Assembly: GCF_004336805.1 (NCBI RefSeq)
Contig: NZ_SJXM01000010.1
Span: 1 to 64,000 of the forward strand
Reading direction: 5' to 3'
Origin: Aeromicrobium sp. IC_218
Lineage (GTDB): Bacteria > Actinomycetota > Actinomycetes > Propionibacteriales > Nocardioidaceae
Length of the DNA stretch: 64,000 bases
Shown: in pieces, positions 46,597 through 55,008 of the stretch
Layout: every line of letters starts with the position of its first letter
How positions within the stretch are numbered: position 1 is the first letter of the stretch
Program-made: the position numbers and the translations under genes
The notes under the pieces: model-generated
The model's database searches: none
Seen by the model: the letters and a program-made list of their open reading frames with translations, nothing else
What the model was told of the DNA's origin: nothing

Positions 46597-47912
46597 CAGC
46601 GGCCTCCCTCGACGCGCATGACCGACGAGACGCCGCGGACCATGTCGAGGTCGCGCAGCCGCGCCACGGTCGCCGAGAGCGCGGCGTCGTCGGCGACGTG
46701 GGTGACGACCACGAGCGTCGCGTCGTCGCCGTGGCCCTCCTGGTGGACGGTGCGGATGGAGACCTCCTGCTCGGCGAAGGCCTGCGCGACCGCGGCGAGC
46801 ACGCCCGGACGGTCGGCCACGTCGAGCGAGATGTGGTACGCCGTGCGGGTGCGGCCCATGCCGAGCACCTCGAGCTGGGCGTGGCTGGACTCGCCGGGCC
46901 CGAAGACGCCGTCGACCCGGTTGCGGGCCACGGTGACGAGGTCGCCGAGCACGGCCGACGCGGTGGGAGCGCCGCCCGCGCCGGGGCCGTAGAACATCAG
47001 CTGACCGGCCGACTCGCTCTCGACGAACACGGCGTTGAACGCGCCGCGGACGCTGGCCAGCGGGTGGTCGTCGGGGATCATCGCGGGGTGCACGCGGGCC
47101 GACACGGCCGGCCCGTCGGGCGTCTCGTGCCGCTCGCAGATGGCCAGCAGCTTGACCACCGAGCCGCGCTCGGCCGCCGAGGCCACGTGCGCGGCGGTGA
47201 CGTCGCTGATGCCCTCGCGGTGGACGTCGTCCATGGTCACGCGGGTGTGGAAGGCCAGGCTGGCCAGGATCGCGGCCTTGGCGGCGGCGTCGAAGCCCTC
47301 GACGTCGGCGGTCGGGTCGGCCTCGGCGTAGCCCAGGGCCTGCGCCTCCTCCAGCGCCTCGGCGAAGTCGGCGCCGGTGGACGTCATGGCGTCCAGGATG
47401 AAGTTGGTGGTGCCGTTGACGATGCCCAGCACGCGGGTGACGCGGTCGCCGGCCAGCGACTCGCGCAGCGGGCGGACGATCGGGATGGCGCCGGCCACGG
47501 CCGCCTCGTAGAACAGGTCGCGTCCGGCCTTGGCCGCCGCCTCGTAGAGGGTCGCGCCGTCCTCGGCGAGCAGCGCCTTGTTGGCCGTGACGACCGAGGC
47601 GCCGTGCTCGAGGGCGGTGAGGATGAGGTCGCGGGCCGGCTCGATGCCGCCGATGACCTCCACCACCACGTCCAGGTCGCCGCGCGAGACGAGCGCCTTG
47701 GCGTCGGTCGTGAAGAGCTCGGCGGGCAGGTCGAGCTCGCGCTCGCGGCCCGGGCGGCGCACGGCGATGCCGACCAGCTCGACGGGCGCGCCGATGCGTC
47801 GGGCGAGCTCGTCGGCGTCCTGGGTCAGCAGCCGCGCGACGTCGGAGCCGACGACCCCGCAGCCGAGCAGGGCGACCTTGAGCGGCCGGGGGCTGGGCTT
47901 GTCGCTGGTCAC
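46596..47912 (-). CDS. hom: Homoserine dehydrogenase
   Basis: A 438-residue enzyme. The NAD(P)-binding N-terminus is [14 protein letters not shown], the catalytic domain (about 130-320) has the dehydrogenase signature around [14 protein letters not shown], and an ACT regulatory domain (about 350-430, [28 protein letters not shown]) indicates threonine feedback. GTG at 47912 is leaderless. First gene of the threonine operon. Confidence 0.96.
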   Translation of the reverse strand: MTSDKPSPRPLKVALLGCGVVGSDVARLLTQDADELARRIGAPVELVGIAVRRPGRERELDLPAELFTTDAKALVSRGDLDVVVEVIGGIEPARDLILTALEHGASVVTANKALLAEDGATLYEAAAKAGRDLFYEAAVAGAIPIVRPLRESLAGDRVTRVLGIVNGTTNFILDAMTSTGADFAEALEEAQALGYAEADPTADVEGFDAAAKAAILASLAFHTRVTMDDVHREGISDVTAAHVASAAERGSVVKLLAICERHETPDGPAVSARVHPAMIPDDHPLASVRGAFNAVFVESESAGQLMFYGPGAGGAPTASAVLGDLVTVARNRVDGVFGPGESSHAQLEVLGMGRTRTAYHISLDVADRPGVLAAVAQAFAEQEVSIRTVHQEGHGDDATLVVVTHVADDAALSATVARLRDLDMVRGVSSVMRVEGGR

Positions 47913-47918
47913 GGGGCC

Positions 47919-47924
47919 AGGGTA
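47919..47924 (-). promoter_or_regulatory. -10 box, leaderless start of hom
   Basis: TACCCT followed by 6 nt and GTG at 47912; it would drive hom-thrC-thrB. Confidence 0.55.
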
Positions 47925-48042
47925 TCGGCCTTCGCGCCCGGCGGAGGCCGGGGCGGCGACGACGAGACGGACGCCCGTCCCGCCCCTCGGACGCGGGGAT
48001 GCTTGCGCTCCGCATCCGTGGGCGTACAGTGCCTCTGCTCAC

Positions 48043-48061
48043 TTAGGCAATGCTCACCTGA
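48043..48061. promoter_or_regulatory. IdeR/DtxR iron box of the efeUOB operon
   Basis: ttaggcaatgctcacctga matches the 19-bp IdeR/DtxR consensus at 14 positions and lies 10 nt before the efeU start, in promoter position. Iron-dependent repression of the operon is expected. Confidence 0.7.
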
Positions 48062-48071
48062 CAGGACGTCC

Positions 48072-48905
48072 ATGTTCGCCAACTTCCTGATCGGCCTGCG
48101 CGAGGGTCTCGAGGCCGCGCTGGTCGTCGGCATCCTCGTGGCGTACCTGGTCAAGACCGGCCGCCGCGACCTGCTGCTGCCGCTGTGGAGCGGCGTCGCC
48201 CTCGCCGCGGCGATCTCGCTCGGCTTCGGCGCCGCGCTCACCTACGGCCCCCGCGGGCTGACGTTCGAGGCGCAGGAGGCCATCGGCGGCACCCTGTCGA
48301 TCGTCGCCGTCGGGCTGATCACCTGGATGATCTTCTGGATGGCGAACACCGCCCGTCACCTCAAGTCCGACCTCACCAGCCGGCTCGATGCGGCCGTCGA
48401 GGGCGGACGCTGGGCGATCGTCCTCATGGCGCTGCTCGCCGTGGGCCGCGAGGGGCTGGAGACCGCGCTCTTCCTGTGGGCCAGCGCGCAGGCCACCGGC
48501 GAGTCCACCGACCCGCTGCTCGGCGCGGTCCTGGGCCTGGCCGTGGCGGTCGTGCTCGGCTGGCTGGTCTACCGCGGCGCGGTGCGCCTGGACCTGCGGC
48601 TGTTCTTCTCCTGGACCGGCATCGCGCTGGTGGTCATCGCCGGCGGCGTCCTGGCCTACGGCGTCCACGACCTGCAGGAGGCCGGCATCCTGCCCGGTCT
48701 GCACGCGCTGGCCTTCGACGTGTCCGAGCAGGTCCCGCCGTCGAGCTGGTACGGCACCCTGCTCAAGGGCGTCCTGAACTTCTCCCCCGCGACGACGTGG
48801 CTCGAGGCCGCCGCCTGGCTGCTCTACGTCGTCCCCACCCTGACCTTCTTCGTCCGCACCGTCTGGTTCGCCGCGCCGCGTCGCACCGCCTCCCCCGTCG
48901 CCTGA
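48072..48905 (+). CDS. efeU: Iron permease EfeU (FTR1 family)
   Basis: A 277-residue, seven-helix iron permease. The two REGLE iron-handling motifs are R10-E14 (LREGLEAALVVG) and R126-E130 (GREGLETALFLW). It moves ferric/ferrous iron in with EfeO and EfeB. ATG at 48072 follows an AGGACG ribosome-binding site. First gene of efeUOB. Confidence 0.95.
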   Translation: MFANFLIGLREGLEAALVVGILVAYLVKTGRRDLLLPLWSGVALAAAISLGFGAALTYGPRGLTFEAQEAIGGTLSIVAVGLITWMIFWMANTARHLKSDLTSRLDAAVEGGRWAIVLMALLAVGREGLETALFLWASAQATGESTDPLLGAVLGLAVAVVLGWLVYRGAVRLDLRLFFSWTGIALVVIAGGVLAYGVHDLQEAGILPGLHALAFDVSEQVPPSSWYGTLLKGVLNFSPATTWLEAAAWLLYVVPTLTFFVRTVWFAAPRRTASPVA

Positions 48906-48929
48906 GCGACCCCGTACCGAAGGAAACCC

Positions 48930-50108
48930 ATGCACCGTCCCCTCCGCGGCCTCGCCGTGGCCGCGACCCTGCTGCTGCCGCTGGCCGCCTGCACCGAGAA
49001 CTCCGACTCCTCGGCGTCCGGCTCGAAGGACACCGGCACGATCGCCGTCGAGTCCTCGGCCGACGCCTGCGAGCTGTCGGCCGACGAGGCGCCCTCGGGC
49101 AACCTCGTCTTCACGGTCAAGAACACCGGGCCGGACGTCACCGAGTTCTACCTGCTGGCCGAGGACGGGCTGCGCATCGTCTCCGAGGTCGAGAACATCG
49201 GCCCCGGCCTGAGCCGCGACCTCGTCGTCACCGCCAAGCCCGGCACCTACGTCAGCGCGTGCAAGCCCGGCATGGTCGGCGACGGCATCCGCGGCGAGTT
49301 CACGGTCACCGACTCGGGCAAGGACGTCGCCCCGACCGGCGCGCTCGCCGACCAGGTGGCCGCCGCGACCACCAACTACGTCGCGTACGTCAAGGACCAG
49401 ACCGAGCAGCTGCTGGCCGGCACCCGCGACTTCGTGGAGGCGTACGAGCAGGGTGACGACGACCGGGCCCGCGAGCTCTACGCGGCCACGCGCGTCCACT
49501 GGGAGCGCATCGAGCCCGTCGCGGAGTCCTTCGGCGACCTCGACCCGCGCATGGACCTGCGCGAGGCCGACCTCGAGGCCGGCCAGGAGTGGACCGGCTG
49601 GCACCGGCTGGAGAAGGACCTGTGGCCGCCGAAGGGCTTCACCGACGCGCTGAGCCCGGCCCAGCGTGCGACGTACGCCGACCAGCTGCTCGCCGACACC
49701 CAGGAGCTGTACGACCGCACCCACGCCGCCGCGTTCGCCCAGGAGATCGACGCCACCGCGATCGGCAACGGCGCCAAGGGCCTGCTCGACGAGGTCGCGA
49801 CCGGCAAGGTCACCGGCGAGGAGGAGATCTGGTCGCACACCGACCTGTGGGACTTCCAGGCCAACGTCGACGGCGCCAAGGTCGCGTACGACGGCCTGCG
49901 CGACATCGTCGTGGCCAAGGACGAGGCCCTCGCGACGCAGCTCGACACCCGTTTCGAGGCGTTGCAGGGGCTGCTCGACCAGCACCGCGAGGGCGAGGGC
50001 TTCGTCGGCTACGACGCCCTGTCGACGGACCAGGTCAAGCAGCTGGCCGCGTCCGTCGACGCGCTGAGCGAGCCGCTGGCCCGGCTGACCGCGGCCGTGG
50101 TGCTGTGA
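48930..50108 (+). CDS. efeO: EfeO iron-binding lipoprotein
   Basis: A 392-residue lipoprotein with lipobox cysteine C21 (LPLAAC). An N-terminal cupredoxin-like domain (about 35-130) precedes a C-terminal M75 domain (about 145-390) with the conserved metal-binding HWERIEP and TGWHRLEKDLW. It is the extracytoplasmic iron-binding component of the Efe system. It starts 24 nt after efeU. Confidence 0.94.
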   Translation: MHRPLRGLAVAATLLLPLAACTENSDSSASGSKDTGTIAVESSADACELSADEAPSGNLVFTVKNTGPDVTEFYLLAEDGLRIVSEVENIGPGLSRDLVVTAKPGTYVSACKPGMVGDGIRGEFTVTDSGKDVAPTGALADQVAAATTNYVAYVKDQTEQLLAGTRDFVEAYEQGDDDRARELYAATRVHWERIEPVAESFGDLDPRMDLREADLEAGQEWTGWHRLEKDLWPPKGFTDALSPAQRATYADQLLADTQELYDRTHAAAFAQEIDATAIGNGAKGLLDEVATGKVTGEEEIWSHTDLWDFQANVDGAKVAYDGLRDIVVAKDEALATQLDTRFEALQGLLDQHREGEGFVGYDALSTDQVKQLAASVDALSEPLARLTAAVVL

Positions 50109-51436
50109 CCTCCCCCGGCGGGACCGACGCGACCGGACGTCGGTTCTCCCGGCGCTCGGTGCTCGGTCTCGCCGGGGCCGCGGCCGCCACCGGTGCCGCG
50201 GCGGGCGCGGGCATCACGCTCGCCGCCGCCCACGCCGGCGACGAGCCGCAGGCCGAGGGCGGCACCGGCGACGCCTACGCGTTCACCGGTGCCCACCAGG
50301 CCGGCATCACCACGCCGGCCCAGGACCGCCTGCACATGGCCGCGTTCGACCTCACCACCACCGAGCGGGCCGACGTCGTCGCCCTGCTGCGGGCCTGGAC
50401 CTACGCGGCGTCCCGCATGACCCAGGGGCTGCCCGCCGGCGACTTCGGGCCGGGCTCGGGACCGTACGACGCGCCGCCGGACGACACCGGCGAGGCCGAC
50501 GGGCTGCCGGCCAGCGGCCTGACCATCACGTTCGGGTTCGGCCCGTCGCTGTTCCGCGACGCCGACGGACGCGACCGGTTCGGCCTGGCCGCGCGGCGTC
50601 CGGCGCTGCTGGAGGACCTGCCGCACTTCCCCGGCGACGCGCTCGAGCCCGGCCGCACCGGCGGCGACCTCGTCGTGCAGGCCTGCGCGCACGACCCCCA
50701 GGTCGCGGTGCACGCCGTCCGCAACCTGTCGCGGATCGCCTTCGGCACCGCGGCGGTGCGCTGGAGCCAGCTCGGCTACGGACGCACGTCGTCGACGTCC
50801 ACCAGCCAGGCGACGCCGCGCAACCTGTTCGGGTTCAAGGACGGCACGGCGAACGTGAAGGCCGAGGAGGCCGACGCCGTCCGCGACTTCGTCTGGGTGC
50901 AGCCCGGCGACGACCCGGCCGCCGCCTGGATGGCCGGCGGCAGCTACCTCGTGGCCCGGCGCATCCGGATGATGATCGAGACCTGGGACCGCGCCCCGCT
51001 GCGCGAGCAGGAGACCATCGTCGGCCGCACGAAGACGACCGGCGCGCCGCTCTCCGGCGGCACCGAGCACACCGAGCCCGACTTCGCCCTCGCCGGGCGC
51101 GACGGCGTCCCGCTCGTCGCCGAGCAGTCGCACGTGCGGCTCGCGCACCCCAGCAGCAACGACGGGCAGCGGATCCTGCGCCGCGGCTACAACTACACCG
51201 ACGGCTCGGACGGCCTCGGCCGCCTGGACGCCGGGCTGTTCTTCGTCGCGTTCGTGCGCGACCCCGCCCGCCAGTACGTCCCGATGCAGAACCGGCTCGC
51301 CCGCGACGACCTCATGAGCGAGTACCTGCGGCACACCGGCTCGGGCCTGTGGGCCGTGCCCCCGGGCGTCCCCGACGGCGCCGCGCTCGGCGGCACCGAC
51401 GGGGCGTACGTCGGCCAGGAGCTGTTCGAGGGCTGA
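50105..51436 (+). CDS. efeB: EfeB dye-decolorising (DyP) peroxidase, Tat-exported
   Basis: A 443-residue haem peroxidase. A twin-arginine signal (RRFSRRSVLGLAGAAAATG) is followed by two ferredoxin-like DyP halves. NLFGFKDGTAN carries the GxxDG motif, EQSHVRLAHP the proximal haem histidine, and FFVAFVRDP the distal arginine. In the Efe system it supports iron release or oxidation outside the membrane. GTG overlaps the efeO stop (GTGA). It ends 2 nt from the convergent MFS gene. Confidence 0.95.
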   Translation: MTSPGGTDATGRRFSRRSVLGLAGAAAATGAAAGAGITLAAAHAGDEPQAEGGTGDAYAFTGAHQAGITTPAQDRLHMAAFDLTTTERADVVALLRAWTYAASRMTQGLPAGDFGPGSGPYDAPPDDTGEADGLPASGLTITFGFGPSLFRDADGRDRFGLAARRPALLEDLPHFPGDALEPGRTGGDLVVQACAHDPQVAVHAVRNLSRIAFGTAAVRWSQLGYGRTSSTSTSQATPRNLFGFKDGTANVKAEEADAVRDFVWVQPGDDPAAAWMAGGSYLVARRIRMMIETWDRAPLREQETIVGRTKTTGAPLSGGTEHTEPDFALAGRDGVPLVAEQSHVRLAHPSSNDGQRILRRGYNYTDGSDGLGRLDAGLFFVAFVRDPARQYVPMQNRLARDDLMSEYLRHTGSGLWAVPPGVPDGAALGGTDGAYVGQELFEG

Positions 51437-51438
51437 GC

Positions 51439-52785
51439 TCAGCGCTCGCGCAGGCGTCCGCTCAGCCACAGGGCCGCGAGGGCGACGACCGGGGACGCGC
51501 CCAGCACCGCGGCGAACGCCGTCTCGCTCGAGCGGGTCAGCAGCGCGGCGAACACCGCGCTGCCGAGCGCGAGCCCCATCGCCTGCACGACCGCGTCGTT
51601 GGTCTGCATGGCCGCGCTGGCCGCCCCGTGCTCGCCGGCCGGAGCGGTCTCGAGCAGCAGCACCGAGAGCGTGGACGTGGCCATGCCCATGCCGAGGCCG
51701 GCCAGCGGCCACAGCAGCACGAGCAGGACGAGCGGCACCGCCTCGACCAGCACCAGCCCGCCGGCGACGCTGCCGAGCGCGACCAGCCCGACGCCCAGGC
51801 GCACCCGGCGGTGCTTGTCGGCCAGGGCGGGCACGTTGGCGGCCAGCCACGAGCCGCTGAACCACAGCACCGCTCCCCCGGTCAGGAACATCCCGCCCTG
51901 GGTCGGGGTCAGGCCGCGGTGCTCGACGAGGGCGAGCGGCAGGTACGCCTCGATGCCGAAGAAGGCCAGTGACACCACGCCGCGGGTGGCGATGACCGTC
52001 GGCAGCCCGCGGCGCCCGGTCCAGGTGCCCGGCGGCAGGAGCGGCGGCACGACCAGCACGGCCACCACGAGCGCGGTGAGGAGCGCGACCCACCACAGCG
52101 CGAACCCGCGCTGGCCGGCGACGCTCACCGCGAGCACCGACAGCGCCGCGACCGTCGCCAGCAGCAGCCGGCGCGGGCGCAGGCGGACGTCCGCGTGCGC
52201 GCCCGGGGTGCCGAGCGCCGGGGCCAGCAGCAGCGCGGCCAGCACGGCGGGGACGATCGCGCCGAGCACCGCCCAGCGCCAGCCGGCGGTCTCCGCGACC
52301 CAGCCGGCCACCGGCGGGCCGACGAGCGCCGGCAGCACCCAGGCGGACGTGAGCACGACGAACACCCGCGGACGCACGCGCTCGTCGAACGCCTGCCCCA
52401 CCAGCACGTAGAGCGCGACCGTGGTCAGGCCGGACCCGAGTCCCTGCACCGCGCGGCCGACGACGAACAGCTCCATCGTCGGCGCGGTGCCGGAGACGAC
52501 GAGCCCACCGACGAACCCGGCGACGCCGGTCAGCAGCGGCAGGGTCGGCCCCTCGCGGTCGCACCACGGCGCCGAGACGGTCATGGTGACCACCGACGCG
52601 GCGAGCATCACCGCGAACGAGACGCCGACGAGCGAGAGCCCGTCGAGGTCGGCCGCGACGAGCGGCAGCGCGGTCGCGATGGCGTAGGACTCGAAGGCGA
52701 ACAGGAAGGCGGTGGCGAAGACGCCGGCGACGACGGCCCCCTGAGGACCGGTCCAGAGCCGCTCGCGTCCTCGTGCGTCCACCAC
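51439..52785 (-). CDS. MFS drug/oxidant exporter, probable SoxR target
   Basis: A roughly 448-residue, 14-helix-type DHA2-like MFS transporter, with GAVVAGVFATAFLFAFESYAIATALP as helix 1 and an APWCDREGPTLPLLTG motif-A loop. The open frame extends to 52956, but that ATG sits inside the SoxR palindrome; GTG at 52785 (or 52782) is a more plausible start. Divergent transcription from soxR across the SoxR boxes suggests SoxR activation by redox-active metabolites. Confidence 0.82.
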   Translation of the reverse strand: MVDARGRERLWTGPQGAVVAGVFATAFLFAFESYAIATALPLVAADLDGLSLVGVSFAVMLAASVVTMTVSAPWCDREGPTLPLLTGVAGFVGGLVVSGTAPTMELFVVGRAVQGLGSGLTTVALYVLVGQAFDERVRPRVFVVLTSAWVLPALVGPPVAGWVAETAGWRWAVLGAIVPAVLAALLLAPALGTPGAHADVRLRPRRLLLATVAALSVLAVSVAGQRGFALWWVALLTALVVAVLVVPPLLPPGTWTGRRGLPTVIATRGVVSLAFFGIEAYLPLALVEHRGLTPTQGGMFLTGGAVLWFSGSWLAANVPALADKHRRVRLGVGLVALGSVAGGLVLVEAVPLVLLVLLWPLAGLGMGMATSTLSVLLLETAPAGEHGAASAAMQTNDAVVQAMGLALGSAVFAALLTRSSETAFAAVLGASPVVALAALWLSGRLRER

Positions 52786-52930
52786 GGGGTCGAGGCTAGG
52801 CCCCGCGCTCACCGGCTCGCCCACAGGTGCAGGTGGGCGGCCACGGTCGACGGCGGGACGACCCGCGGATCGGGCCGGACGGGTTGGAGCCGGCGCGAGC
52901 TGGCTGGACGCATGGAGCGCTCCTTCGAGT

Positions 52931-52968
52931 AGGTTGAGGCCAGCGAACAACCTCAACCTCGGTTGAGG
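52931..52968. promoter_or_regulatory. SoxR binding sites between soxR and the MFS gene
   Basis: cctcaacctcggttgagg (52951-52968) is a perfect 18-bp palindrome of SoxR-box type. A third half-site, aggttgagg at 52931-52939, pairs with 52951-52959 at a wider spacing. Three half-sites could allow control of both divergent genes. Confidence 0.75.
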
Positions 52969-52986
52969 TCAAGGCGAGGAGGCCGC

Positions 52987-53463
52987 GTGTCGAACGCCGA
53001 GCACCGGCGGCACCTGCTGACGCCCGGCGAGACGTCCGCCCGCGCCGGGGTGAGCGTGTCGGCGCTGCACTTCTACGAGCGCGAGGGCCTGGTCACGAGC
53101 GAGCGAACGGCCGGCAACCAGCGCCGCTACCACCGCGACGTGCTGCGCCGGCTCGCCTTCGTCCGCGCCTCCCAGCAACTCGGCATCTCGCTCGCCCGCA
53201 TCAAGGAGGCGCTCGCGACGCTGCCCGGCGACCGGAGCCCGACCAAGGCCGACTGGGCCCGGCTGTCGCGCTCGTGGCGCGACGACCTGGACGCCCGCAT
53301 CGACCAGCTCACCCGGCTGCGCGACTCGCTGGACGGCTGCATCGGGTGCGGCTGCCTGTCGCTGCGCAGCTGCGCGCTCTACAACGCCGACGACGAGCTC
53401 GCGACCGACGGGCCGGGACCGCGCCGGCTGCTGCGCCCGCTCGAGGACGTCCCCGAGCGGTGA
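52987..53463 (+). CDS. soxR: Redox-sensing regulator SoxR
   Basis: A 158-residue MerR-family regulator. The winged helix region reads LTPGETSARAGVSVSALHFYEREGL, a dimerisation helix follows, and the C-terminal [2Fe-2S] cluster ligands are C118, C121, C123 and C129 in CIGCGCLSLRSC. GTG at 52987 follows an AGGAGG ribosome-binding site 18 nt after the SoxR box. The last three codons (GAG, CGG, TGA) belong to an intergenic repeat. Confidence 0.95.
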   Translation: MSNAEHRRHLLTPGETSARAGVSVSALHFYEREGLVTSERTAGNQRRYHRDVLRRLAFVRASQQLGISLARIKEALATLPGDRSPTKADWARLSRSWRDDLDARIDQLTRLRDSLDGCIGCGCLSLRSCALYNADDELATDGPGPRRLLRPLEDVPER

Positions 53464-53606
53464 GCAGTGGTCACTTCGGACACGGGGGCGGTGCCGAGCG
53501 GTGAGTGACGGTCACTCGTGGGCCGTGGAGTGACCAGGACCCACCACCCACCGGACGGAAGTGACCAGCACTCACCGCTCGCGAGGGACAACGTTCCCCG
53601 AGCGGT
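53454..53606. repeat. Cluster of 26-nt REP-like elements
   Basis: Consensus CGAGCGGTGAGTGCTGGTCACTTCGG. Direct copies lie at 53454-53479 and 53495-53520, an inverted copy at 53556-53581, a shorter inverted copy at 53525-53545 and a truncated one at 53599-53606. Copies 2 and 3 share perfect 13-bp arms (53495-53507 and 53569-53581). The second copy contains a gagtgac-g-gtcactc palindrome. Confidence 0.75.
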
Positions 53607-53613
53607 AGCGACG

Positions 53614-55008
53614 TCAGCCGACGTCGAGACGGAGCAGGTCGTCCTCGTCCTCGCGGCGCAGGATGAGCCGCGCCTCGCCGTCGCGGACCGCCACGACCGC
53701 GGCCCGCGGGACGTGGTTGTAGTTGTTGGCCAGCGAGCGGCAGTACGCGCCGGTGCCGGGCACGGCGAGCAGGTCGCCCGCCTCGACGTCGGCCGGCATG
53801 AACTCGTCCTTGACCACGATGTCGCCGCTCTCGCAGTGCTTGCCGACGACGCGGCTCAGGACCGAGGGCGCGTCGGACGTGCGGGACGCGAGCGTGCACG
53901 AGTAGTCGGCGCCGTAGAGGGCCGGGCGGATGTTGTCGCTCATGCCGCCGTCGACCGAGACGTACCGGCGCGAGGCACCGCCGTCGAGCGCGACCTGCTT
54001 GGTCGTGCCGACCTCGTACAGCGTGAACGTGGACGGACCCGCGATCGCGCGGCCGGGCTCGATCGACAGGTGGGGCACCGCGATGCCCTCGGCGGCGCAC
54101 TCGTCGCGCACGATCTTGACCATGCGCCGGGCGAGGTCGTCGGCCGTCGACGGGTCGTCCTGGGTCGTGTAGGCGATGCCGAAGCCGCCGCCGAGGTCGA
54201 GCTCGGGCAGGACGGCGCCGAGCTCGCGCTCGATCTGGCCCTGCAGCCGCAGCACGCGGCGGGCGGCGACCTCGAAGCCGTCGGTGACGAAGATCTGCGA
54301 GCCGATGTGCGAGTGCAGGCCGCGCAGCTCCAGGCCGGGACGGTCGAGGATGCGGCGCACCGCCTCGAGCGCGTCGCCACCGGTGATCGAGAAGCCGAAC
54401 TTCTGGTCCTCGTGCGAGGTCGAGATGTACTCGTGGGTGTGCGCCTCGACGCCGGCGGTCACCCGCACCATGAGCGGAGCGGTGACGCCGAGCTCGGCGG
54501 TGAGCTCCGCGAGCCGCTCGATCTCCTCGAAGGAGTCGACGATGATGCGGCCGACGCCCACCTCGAGCGCGCGACGCAGCTCGGCGACGCTCTTGTTGTT
54601 GCCGTGCAGGCCGATGCGCTCGGTCGGGAACCCGGCGCGCAGCGCGACGGCGAGCTCGCCGCCCGTGCACACGTCCAGGTTGAGCCCCTCCTCGGCGATC
54701 CAGCGGGCCGTGGCGACGCACAGGAACGCCTTGCCGGCGTAGTAGACGTCGGCGCCGCTGAACGCGTCGCGGAAGGCCCGGGCGCGGGAGCGGAAGTCGT
54801 CCTCGTCGACGACGTACGTCGGCGTGCCGAACTCGGCGGCCAGCTCGGGGGCGGTGACGCCCGCGACCTCGAGCACGCCGTCGCTCTTGGAGACGTTCGA
54901 CGCCCACAGGGGGGCGACCAGCTCGTTGGGGTCGTCCAGGCGCTGCAGCCACGCCGGGCCGCGGTCGCCGGCCTGGCCGTGGATGGCGCCCGCCTCGTGC
55001 GCCCGCAT
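53614..55008 (-). CDS. lysA: Diaminopimelate decarboxylase
   Basis: A 464-residue PLP enzyme that makes lysine from meso-diaminopimelate. The PLP lysine is K93 (DVYYAGKAFL), and HSHIGSQI, LDLGGGFGIAYT and EPGRAIAG are conserved pocket segments. ATG at 55008 shares a base with the argS stop (TGATG). It is about 40 residues longer than E. coli LysA at the N-terminus, as in other actinomycetes. Confidence 0.96.
   Translation of the reverse strand: MRAHEAGAIHGQAGDRGPAWLQRLDDPNELVAPLWASNVSKSDGVLEVAGVTAPELAAEFGTPTYVVDEDDFRSRARAFRDAFSGADVYYAGKAFLCVATARWIAEEGLNLDVCTGGELAVALRAGFPTERIGLHGNNKSVAELRRALEVGVGRIIVDSFEEIERLAELTAELGVTAPLMVRVTAGVEAHTHEYISTSHEDQKFGFSITGGDALEAVRRILDRPGLELRGLHSHIGSQIFVTDGFEVAARRVLRLQGQIERELGAVLPELDLGGGFGIAYTTQDDPSTADDLARRMVKIVRDECAAEGIAVPHLSIEPGRAIAGPSTFTLYEVGTTKQVALDGGASRRYVSVDGGMSDNIRPALYGADYSCTLASRTSDAPSVLSRVVGKHCESGDIVVKDEFMPADVEAGDLLAVPGTGAYCRSLANNYNHVPRAAVVAVRDGEARLILRREDEDDLLRLDVG

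Noticed and set aside
52786..52956. A longer N-terminus for the MFS exporter, starting at the ATG at 52956.
   Set aside because: That start lies inside the SoxR palindrome and the added 57 residues are Pro/Arg-rich and unlike MFS N-termini.
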